Assembly (NCBI GenBank): GCA_938023905.1
Contig: CALJCO010000016.1
Coordinates: 1 to 7,596, forward strand
Reading direction: 5' to 3'
DNA: 7,596 nucleotides
Origin: an uncultured Collinsella sp.
GTDB taxonomy: Bacteria; Actinomycetota; Coriobacteriia; Coriobacteriales; Coriobacteriaceae
The notes beneath the pieces were generated by a model. It was not told the origin of the DNA. It ran no database searches and saw only the letters and a program-made list of their open reading frames with translations. Numbering within the stretch: position 1 is the stretch's first letter; each line of letters opens with the position of its first letter. Position numbers and translations under genes: made by a program. Below, piece after piece: positions 1 to 6,900 of the stretch.

Positions 1-133
1 GCAAATGCCGTCCACCGTCCGCACCGCGCGTGCGCCTACGGACCTTAAACCGAACCTCATACGAGCCAAGAAACGCGATGACGAACGAGCCCACCGCCGC
101 GAGGGCGGCGAGCGCGTTAAGGAATTTCAGCAT
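1..133 (-). CDS. Partial small membrane protein, N-terminus only, possibly SOS-controlled
   Basis: The ATG at 133-131 is preceded by GGAGG (141-145) with a 7-nt spacer, and the frame stays open to the left edge, giving 44 residues that begin MLKFLNALAALAAVGSFVIA. Residues 4-24 form one hydrophobic segment. Behind it comes a strongly basic stretch (EVRFKVRRRTR) followed by a Gly/Asp/His-containing segment. With one Lys before the segment and many Arg after it, the positive-inside rule predicts a single-pass protein with its C-terminus in the cytoplasm, though a signal-anchor facing out cannot be excluded. The gene lies behind the pilus terminator, so it is a separate transcription unit, and a LexA-box-like site sits upstream. 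I do not recognise the family. It does not look like the start of a class C sortase, but too little is present to exclude one. Small single-pass SOS cell-division inhibitors (YneA-like) are one speculative possibility. Confidence 0.72.
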   Translation of the reverse strand, partial: MLKFLNALAALAAVGSFVIAFLGSYEVRFKVRRRTRGADGGRHL

Positions 134-189
134 TTGGGGACCTCCGATCGAGTCGTCGGCCGCCCGCGCACGGGATGCGTCGCAAAGCT

Positions 190-217
190 ATTTTACTGCG
201 AACGCTCGCATTTTCAG
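190..217 (-). promoter_or_regulatory. Candidate promoter of the gene starting at 133
   Basis: On the minus strand TAAAAT (190-195, five of six matches to TATAAT) is preceded by CTGAAA (212-217, four of six to TTGACA) with a 16-nt spacer. The spacer contains a short inverted repeat (TGCGA/TCGCA, 197-210). Initiation would fall about 50 nt before the ATG. A second, weaker -10-like TAATAT lies at 230-235, directly beside the LexA-like box but without a good -35. The assignment is by eye. Confidence 0.35.
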
Positions 218-236
218 CTGGTAAACGCAATATTAG

Positions 237-250
237 CAAACATCTGTTCG
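237..250. promoter_or_regulatory. Putative LexA/DinR (SOS) box
   Basis: The minus strand reads CGAACAGATGTTTG. The known Bacillus/actinobacterial SOS consensus is CGAAC-N4-GTTCG (published form CGAACRNRYGTTYC). Every position of the published form fits except the last. A second ATCGAAC half-site begins on the minus strand at 267 (plus-strand gttcgat, 261-267), 16 nt upstream, but its other arm is degenerate. The site lies between the pilus terminator and the gene starting at 133 and could control only that gene. Binding by LexA is inferred from the match. Confidence 0.5.
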
Positions 251-298
251 ATAAGCAGACGTTCGATCTTTCGGGTAATGGAGCCTGACTACACTGCC

Positions 299-336
299 AA
301 AAAAACGGGGCAGACTCCAGTGCGGAGTCTGCCCCG
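299..336 (-). terminator. Rho-independent terminator of the pilus operon
   Basis: A perfect 13-bp stem, CGGGGCAGACTCC (306-318) paired with GGAGTCTGCCCCG (324-336), encloses a 5-nt loop. On the minus strand it is followed directly by seven T (299-305). There is no T-run on the other side, so it works in the direction of the pilin genes. It lies about 100 nt after the stop codon of the last pilin gene and separates the operon from the gene starting at 133. Confidence 0.95.
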
Positions 337-436
337 AAAAGAGAATGGCAAAGCAAGAACGTCAATGGACGAGAAAAGTGTCCGCAAGTCTCATGGCCAT
401 CGCATCCCACCTGCCAAAGGGATGGGTGAGCGAGCG
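337..436 (-). other. 3' untranslated region of the last pilin gene
   Basis: This stretch lies between the TAA stop at 437-439 and the terminator. It holds one imperfectly placed inverted repeat (CATCCC at 403-408 with GGGATG at 419-424, 10-nt loop), which lacks a T-run and is not a second terminator. I see no credible gene; the open frames here have no ribosome binding site. Confidence 0.5.
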
Positions 437-2206
437 TTACTCCTGCTCGGACTCCTCAGCCTGCTTACGGCTGCGGATGAGGTGCGCCACGCCGATGACG
501 AGCACCGCGCCACCAGCGATCCAAGTGAAGGTCACGCCGTTGAGACCGGTCAGCGGGAGGCCAGAGCCCTTCTTGTTCTTAATCGTGAGGGGAATGGTTG
601 CGCCATTTGCATCCTTAATGACGGTCATCTCCTTATTGTTGGAGCTGACCGTAAGCGTATCCAACTCACCATTATTCTTGTAGGACGGAGTTACCGTGAT
701 TTCAAATGGGGCGACGGTGTTGTAGCCAGTGGGCGTAGTGGTCTCAGTAATCTGGTATGTACCGGTATCAAGGCCGGGAATATAGACCTTGCCGTCATCG
801 AGTTGCGTCTTGAACTCATATGCCTGGCTCTCTTCGACAATTTCGCCGTTTTCACCAAGCCACTTGTTATCCAAAGTGGCCTCGTCACCTCGAATAACCT
901 TAACCTTAAAGCCCGCCTGGAGATTCTTTCCCGTGAGTGCGCTCCCGGTGTCCTTATCGGTCTTGGTGACATCGAGACGGAAAACGTGATCCGTCACAAC
1001 ATCGATCTCGGATTTACCGGTACCTTCGGCCATGGGGTTGTTGGAGTACTCGAGATAGACCTCGTTTTTATTACCGGGAGCTTCATAGCTAGCCTTGCTA
1101 TTGAGTTCGGCCTTGTAGAAGACAACGATTTGAGTTTTAGCATCGATATTAAGAAGATCGCTTTCATTAGCCGCAGTAGCCGACTTCAACCCCTTATCAT
1201 TAAAACTCACCGTCAGAGTATTATTATTGTCCTCAGCAGGCTCAACCACGGTGTAGCTATTCTGATCTATCTTGGTATAGCTCTCGTTATTCAGCGCATA
1301 AACCTCGAGCGAGCCCTTAGCATAAGTAAGGCCCTGCGAAAGGGTATCCGTAAACTTGTATGCATAGGAATCATAGGTGGCGTAGTTGTCTGCAATCGTG
1401 CCGGTGAGCTTGTAGTTCACCTTCTGGCCGATCTGGGAGTCGGCGTAATCTTCCCAGTCAGTCTGGTCAGTAATGTTGACGCCCTTCACCTTGGAGTCAT
1501 TAAGGACCTTTTTCTCGACCGTGGGGATGCTGGTCTTCTCGGTGACTGTTACGGGCTCACCACCCACGATAGCGAAAATCGGAGAGGTGCCAGTGTTCGG
1601 CCTACCCGCCTTAAGGCCGTCCGACACGAACAGGTAATAGCCATCGCCGTAATGACCATCGGAAGTGATGGCCGGACGCGTCCACGAAGTGTCCACCGGA
1701 ATTCCGTTTCCCGCAGGAGTCTCGTCTGTTACCGCAGCCGCAATTGCATACAGTACATCCCCGGGAGCAACCCGCGTGCCTTCGCTGCTGCTTGCCGAGC
1801 TGGCGTTAGTATCCGTCACATTGTTAGAAAGCCACTCGGCAACAACCGGAGCAGTGGCATCTGCAGCGAGTGCCTTGGTGGAATCCGCCTTCACAAGCTC
1901 TTTGTACTTGGTAGACCCCTGAATAGCAGCAATCACCTTGGATCCGATAGTCGTGCTTGACCATTCAATATCGGAGGCAACTTTACCTTTGTCCTTCTCA
2001 TCAACGACTTTGGCCTTGAAAATCTGATAGGCCTTAAACGTATTGTCCTTGTTGTCCTCGGCAATCTTATTGATCGTAATGCTGTTGGCCGGTGCCGCCT
2101 CCGCCGCAAACGCCATCGTGACCGGGGCCATCACTCCGCCGAAGCTCAGGGCTGCGGTGAGGCCGGCGGTTACTGCCAGGCGTGCGATGTTCTTGCTCAT
2201 GCTCAT
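437..2206 (-). CDS. LPXTG-anchored isopeptide-forming fimbrial (pilin) protein, LPLTG type
   Basis: A 589-residue surface pilin subunit. GGAGG at 2215-2219 lies 8 nt before ATG 2206 and decides the start; the frame continues upstream without another good site. The signal peptide (about 1-34, MAFA/A cleavage) is followed by an N-terminal domain (43-220, starting ITINKIAEDN..KAYQIFKAKV). Next comes a K2N isopeptide D2-type domain (about 228-400) with candidate bond lysine K232 in PTVEKKV and the closing NEVYLEYSNNP (381-391). A CnaB/SpaA-type domain (about 407-545) has K415 (LDVTKTD), the E-box glutamate E488 (YQITETTTPTGY) and N544 (TIKNKK), the expected Lys-Glu-Asn set for an internal bond. 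The sorting signal is LPLTG 550-554, a hydrophobic segment and a tail with basic then acidic residues. K224 (VTVTEK), between the first two domains, sits where the pilin-motif lysine of shaft subunits lies, so polymerisation by a class C sortase is plausible. It is a paralogue of the preceding gene and the last gene before the terminator. Shaft versus base role is inferred. Confidence 0.93.
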   Translation of the reverse strand: MSMSKNIARLAVTAGLTAALSFGGVMAPVTMAFAAEAAPANSITINKIAEDNKDNTFKAYQIFKAKVVDEKDKGKVASDIEWSSTTIGSKVIAAIQGSTKYKELVKADSTKALAADATAPVVAEWLSNNVTDTNASSASSSEGTRVAPGDVLYAIAAAVTDETPAGNGIPVDTSWTRPAITSDGHYGDGYYLFVSDGLKAGRPNTGTSPIFAIVGGEPVTVTEKTSIPTVEKKVLNDSKVKGVNITDQTDWEDYADSQIGQKVNYKLTGTIADNYATYDSYAYKFTDTLSQGLTYAKGSLEVYALNNESYTKIDQNSYTVVEPAEDNNNTLTVSFNDKGLKSATAANESDLLNIDAKTQIVVFYKAELNSKASYEAPGNKNEVYLEYSNNPMAEGTGKSEIDVVTDHVFRLDVTKTDKDTGSALTGKNLQAGFKVKVIRGDEATLDNKWLGENGEIVEESQAYEFKTQLDDGKVYIPGLDTGTYQITETTTPTGYNTVAPFEITVTPSYKNNGELDTLTVSSNNKEMTVIKDANGATIPLTIKNKKGSGLPLTGLNGVTFTWIAGGAVLVIGVAHLIRSRKQAEESEQE

Positions 2207-2314
2207 CTTCTTTTCCTCCGTTTTCCAGTTGGTTCTCATTCGATCGGTCATCATCTGTCTGTATCTTAGCATCTACTTCGCTACGTCTCGCCCCGCTCTC
2301 TGTGGGGCTGCCAG
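2207..2314 (-). other. Gap between the two pilin genes
   Basis: This is a 108-nt spacer without a gene. Just after the TAG stop of the upstream pilin gene the minus strand has a short GC-rich hairpin (GCCCC/GGGGC arms at 2290-2294 and 2304-2308, 9-nt loop) with no T-run, so it could be an RNA-processing or stability element but not a standard terminator. No convincing promoter is visible; the best -10-like hexamer (TAAGAT) has no matching -35. The last pilin gene is therefore most likely co-transcribed with the two before it. Confidence 0.45.
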
Positions 2315-3985
2315 CTACTCTTTATGGCTGCCACCTCCCCGCTTGACCAGGAGCGCGACCACGAGGAGCGCGGCTCCGGCGACCGCTGCGGCGGCCGCGG
2401 CGTACATTGCCATATCGCCAGTCGAGGGCATAAAGCCTCCGGTGGTAATGCTGGGGGGTGTGCCGGTGGGCGTGTTGATGAGCGACGCCTCCAGGCTGCC
2501 CGTCGACCCGTCCGCGCTGTCGGCGCGCAGGGGCGACTCGGCCGTGATGGTGAGTTTGGGCTTGGCAGCGGCCACCTGGTCGACGTCCAGGCCCTCGGCC
2601 TTGACCGTCACGCAGCGCGTGCCCTCAAAGGCGGTGTAGCCCTTGGGCGCCTTGAGCTCGCGGACCTCCAGCTTGCCCGAGTCCACGCCCGAGACGGTCA
2701 CGCGGCCGTCCTCGCCCGTGGTGACGGTGACCTTGCCTTGCGCATCCCACGTGCCGTCGGCCGCAAGCGTGCGACCGCGGTCGTCGGCGATGCTCAGGAC
2801 CGCCCCGGGCAGTGGCTTGTCGCCGTCGCTGCCGCGCTTGGTGAGTGCGAGATCCCAGGTGTAGGCGCACGCGTCGTCGCTCGGCGTGCGGGTGAAGCCG
2901 GCGTCGCCGGACTGGTCGGCAAGAGGAGAGCGCGGGTAGCGCAGGTAAACCTCGTTGGGGTTGCCCTTCGCGATGCCGTGGTTGCACGCGCTGTTGAGCG
3001 GCGCGTTGTACACGGCGATCACGCGGGCGCCCGCGGTAAAGGCGTCGGCCCCGCCGAGCGCGGCGACCAGGTCGCCGGTGCGCACGGTGAAGGTCTTGCC
3101 GTCGGCCGCTACCTTGGTGGCGCACTGGGCCGTGATGTCGGTCCAGCCCTTCGCGGGCTCGGTGCCGACGCGGCCGTCCTTACCGGTCGAGACGGCGTCG
3201 AAGCCGCCGTCCGCGCCCGCCGCCACGTATACGCGCATGCTCGCGGCCACCTTGGAGGGGTCGAGCCCCGCGCTCATGGTGTCGACGAACTGCACCGCGT
3301 AGGTGTCGTAGGCGGCAAGACCCGCGGGAATCGTGGCCGAGAGGCGCCAGTACAGGTCGTCGCCGACCGTGGCGTCGGCGGCCTTGCCCCAGGCGGCGGT
3401 GCTGTCCTCCAGCACATGCTTGGCCACCTTGGGAGTGGCGGCCTTGGGCTTGACGGTGACGGCGCTGCCGCCGACCAGAACCATGACCGGCGCGGTGCCG
3501 GCCTCGTTCTGGGAGATGGCGTCGTCGTCGGCGACGATGAGCCAGTAGCCACAGGGCAGCTCGGCCGCCGTGCCCGCGTTGAGGGCCACGGACACGGCGC
3601 CAGAGCTCCGGAGGGAACGAGCGAGCTGTGCGCTCAGCGCGCTCGTAAGGTGGGAATCGGTGTTGAGCCGCTCGGCAGCTTCCTGCGCGGTGGTCTGGGA
3701 ATTGGGCATACCAGCGCTATGCAGCACAGGCAGCACGGCGTCGCGCACGGCGTCGCTTGCCCAGACAAGGTCGGTGGCGATTTTGGCATCGTTGTCGTCA
3801 TCGATGACGTTGGCGCTAAAGATCTGGTAGGCGTTGTAGCTGCGCGCCACGGTACCGCCCACCGTGATGGATCCGGTCGTACTCGGCGCGGCCTGCGCGG
3901 ATGCGGGGAACACAACCGCGCAGATGCCGATCAGGAGGGCAAGCAGCGCAAACAAGATCGGGAAGGAGCAAACTTTCTTATTCAC
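2315..3985 (-). CDS. Isopeptide-forming fimbrial (pilin) protein with MPSTG sorting signal, GTG start
   Basis: A 556-residue surface pilin. The start is GTG at 3985, chosen because GGAGG (3994-3998) lies 8 nt upstream and the residues after it form a proper signal peptide (NKKVCSFPILFALLALLIGI, cleavage near SAQA/A at 33). An N-terminal domain (38-178) starts with SYNAYQIFSANVIDDDND and matches the next gene. The D2-type domain (about 185-355) has K189 (PKVAKHVLED) and NEVYLRY (344-350), but the usual YSNNP tail reads YPRSP. The CnaB-type domain (about 376-505) has K383 (LALTKRG), E443 (VRELKAPKGY) and N504 (SLINTPTG). A Ser/Thr/Pro/Gly linker leads to MPSTG 519-523, an alanine-rich membrane segment and KRGGGSHKE. 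K181 in VTVKPK aligns with the candidate pilin-motif lysine of the next gene. Mature Cys residues lie at 145, 288, 334, 373 and 458. The start overlaps the preceding gene by 8 nt. It is far richer in GC than either neighbour. It could be the shaft or the basal subunit. Confidence 0.92.
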   Translation of the reverse strand: MNKKVCSFPILFALLALLIGICAVVFPASAQAAPSTTGSITVGGTVARSYNAYQIFSANVIDDDNDAKIATDLVWASDAVRDAVLPVLHSAGMPNSQTTAQEAAERLNTDSHLTSALSAQLARSLRSSGAVSVALNAGTAAELPCGYWLIVADDDAISQNEAGTAPVMVLVGGSAVTVKPKAATPKVAKHVLEDSTAAWGKAADATVGDDLYWRLSATIPAGLAAYDTYAVQFVDTMSAGLDPSKVAASMRVYVAAGADGGFDAVSTGKDGRVGTEPAKGWTDITAQCATKVAADGKTFTVRTGDLVAALGGADAFTAGARVIAVYNAPLNSACNHGIAKGNPNEVYLRYPRSPLADQSGDAGFTRTPSDDACAYTWDLALTKRGSDGDKPLPGAVLSIADDRGRTLAADGTWDAQGKVTVTTGEDGRVTVSGVDSGKLEVRELKAPKGYTAFEGTRCVTVKAEGLDVDQVAAAKPKLTITAESPLRADSADGSTGSLEASLINTPTGTPPSITTGGFMPSTGDMAMYAAAAAAVAGAALLVVALLVKRGGGSHKE

Positions 3986-3998
3986 GACGCTCACCTCC
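3978..3998 (-). promoter_or_regulatory. Overlapping stop/start with embedded ribosome binding site (translational coupling)
   Basis: The GTG start of the second gene (3985-3983) lies upstream of the TAA stop of the first (3980-3978), sharing GTGAATAA. The ribosome binding site of the second gene, GGAGG (3994-3998), encodes part of the KGGERRE tail of the first. Ribosomes ending the adhesin would sit on the start of the pilin, which argues for coupled expression in a fixed ratio. Confidence 0.8.
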
Positions 3999-6900
3999 CT
4001 TCGCGCTCGCCTTGCGACGAACGTGCATCCAGGCCGCAGCGACGCAAAGCATCGCCGCGCCGGCAAGGTACGTCAGAGTGACGCCCGACATACCAGAAAG
4101 GGGCAAAGAGGTGGAGTAGGTGTTGATGAAGGTGGGGATGGAGGTGTCGGTGAGGTCGCGGGGCGAGCCGTTGGTCACCGGCTTGCCGTCGCGATCCTGA
4201 ATCTGCTTGTAGGTCGCATTGACGTTGATATGGTGGTCAGAGTCGTCAGTCGCGTTGACCGTAATCTTATAAATCGACTTGTCGTACGTATAGTTCGTAA
4301 ACGGCGTGGCTGGCTGCTGCTCGCGAACGTAATAAGTAAAGGTCTTGCTTGCACCGCGGCCAGTGGAGTCAGTCGGAAGTTTGTTGAGTTGATCGAGTTT
4401 GTACTCGATCTTGTCGAAGCTCAGGGTCTGGGACTTGCCGCCGTCGGCAGTGGTGATAATCTCGCCCTTGGGGTTGGTCACAACCGTCTTGGCATTTTTG
4501 AAGTCCGCGTTATCCGCAAACTCGAGCGTAAACTCCTTCATCTCGCCGCCCTTTACGACCTTGGTCACCTTAGGAGTCCAGGTGCCGGTAGAGGTGTACG
4601 GAGTGTACTTGTTGGTGAAGGTCTTTTCCCCGCCGGGGCCGTTAATCGAATAATAGCCTTGGTCGTCCTTTTCCAGCGAGTTAGTTGAATCTCCCGGACT
4701 CACGCTTGTGATCGTGTAGTTGTGAACGTAAAGAGGAACGTCCGAGTTTGGATTTTCCCTGCTCGGCACCTTCATGAGTAGCGTTTGGTTGTCCTGAACC
4801 GTCACCACAATCTTGTACACGGCTGGGTCGTACGTGATGTCGAGATCATTGCCAGCATTTTCGACCAAGTAGTATGTAATCTTGTTAGCCTCAACAGTCT
4901 TATCAATGAACTGTTCGCCAAGGTCAAAGGTGATGTTACCGTCCGCATCATTCTTGGCGGTTCCGACCAAGGTGCAGCCGCCACTGTTGAATGTCTTGTC
5001 ATTCCAAAAGGGCTCCGTCGCGCCATCCGAATCCTTACGGTAGATCGAGAAGGAGAACTGGTCTTTGGCGAGCGCTATGCTTTCCTCGGTCTGCTTATTT
5101 TTCATTTTCAGCGCCTTGGTTGCCTTCAGCCTAAGGCTCGGATAGACATACGTATCCGCAGGCACGCCCAAGTACAGGTCGCCGTTCGACATGATGCCGC
5201 CGCCATGGTTCCAGGAATAATTGCCCGTGATGAAGGTTGTCGCGGCTGTCTGCGCGGCAGTTGCCGCGGCGTCTCCAGCTTGAACACCCGAGCTCAGACC
5301 GATGCTGTTATATACCTGCACGCCACCGTTAGCAGGGATAGTAATGGCTTGCGTAAGCTCTTTACTTCCCGAGTATTCGGCGTCACCGCCGCCGAGCATT
5401 TTGCCAATCACTGCCGCGATTGGCTCGCGGTGACCCTCCGCTGCAAGGAAGAAATCGGCGTGACCGTTTTCGCGAAAGTCAGAACTATTGTAGGCGTCAG
5501 TATCCTGGTTCTTTTTGCGGACAAGGCCTTCGTAGCCACCAGCGGATAGGTGAGGGGTGCCTTCATTGCCGCTATTATTCGTAGAATCATAATTATCTTT
5601 TGCCTCATGCTGATCTTTGGCAGACGTATTGCCAAAAATCGCTGTGCCGTAGGTGTTCGTCACCAAGGTCTTGCCCGTCGGGCAAACCGCAACGCCGCCA
5701 CCGTAGCCACCGGCCTCATTGCTGCTTATATAGGAGTTATAGACAAATAGCCTGCCCGCATTAGATGCGGTATCCGAATCGCCCTGGACAAAGATACCGC
5801 CTCCGCCCCAGTCAAAGCGAGACATGCAGGAGTTATTAGTGATATAGACTGGAGTAGATTTTGACGCACCTTCTATCATCGCATCAACCATCTGGCCCAC
5901 GCGAATGCCAGCACCCTCGGAACGGTTGCTCACATTTGCGGCAATAGTTCCCCCCGTAATGTTGAGCCATGCCATTGTCTCGCGAGAACTCGCCCCGTGT
6001 CGATCGACATCGGTAATGTAAACGCCGCCGCCTGCTTCCTCAGAATAGTTGCCCGTGATCTGGCCGCCCGAAATGGTGACATGAGTACCGTTTCTAGCGG
6101 CAAGTCCAGCGCCGCCATGATCGCCATAACCATCTTGGCCACAGAAATTGGCATATTTATTGTTAGTGATGTAGCCACCGGAAACAGTGACGCTGCCGCC
6201 TTCGGCCATGATGCCGCCGCCGAAACCAGTGCCAGAAGGAAGTGTGCTGTTGCCGGAGATTACGCCACCAGTTATGGTGACCGTGGAACCTCCAGCATAC
6301 ACACCGCCGCCACTAGGAGCGCTGTTGCCGGCAATTACGCCACCGGTCAGTTTTAGGGTCGAGGCCTTACCTTTATCGTTGGACACCTTAATGCCCGCGC
6401 CCGCACCCGAGCTAGAAGCGCCACACACATAGCCACCGCTCATGTTGACGGTAGAGCCGTTCTCGGCATAGATGAGGTTGCCAACATTGCAATTATACTG
6501 TTGGGTAATTACACCGCTATCAAGATTAAACGTACCGCCCGCATAAACGTTGATGAGCCTCATCGTGGAGCCGGCAGCGGTACCCACGATGGCACCGTTG
6601 ATGCTGACCTCGTGCCTATAGAGAGTCTCGGTTGTCCCCGTACCGTTCGGCGTCGATTCGGTCACGTAATACGTGAGTTTGGTCGGAATGCCAGAGCTGG
6701 TGTCGTAGTCCATCGAGGCAACTCGCCCATTATTGCCGCCATCCGAAGTCTGCTTTTGATCAGACCCTTGGTTAGAATCTTTAACTGTAAGCGCCGCGTT
6801 ATTGGTGATGTTGAAGAGCGGCTTATTTGAATTGTCGCCCGAATGCGTGATTTTATGGCCGCTTAAGTCCAGCGTTATATTGCTGCCGCTCTTCTCAAGT

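Noticed and set aside
5..1960. A 651-codon open frame on the plus strand opposite the last pilin gene
   Set aside because: It runs across the terminator and the promoter region of the gene at 133, has no ribosome binding site in view, and shows no recognisable domain. It is opposite a clear signal-peptide/LPXTG protein.
2260..2300. A separate promoter for the third gene (TAAGAT on the minus strand)
   Set aside because: The -10 has only four matches and there is no -35 at a proper distance. Co-transcription is the simpler reading.
2324..4081. A 585-codon open frame on the plus strand exactly opposite the middle pilin gene
   Set aside because: High GC at third codon positions removes stop codons on the opposite strand. 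The translation is Gly/Arg/Val-rich low-complexity sequence without domain features.
6015..6533. Short repeated units that might be a CRISPR or intergenic tandem array
   Set aside because: The repeats are in frame within the adhesin gene and encode beta-helix coils. Unit spacing and degeneracy fit protein repeats, not a CRISPR.
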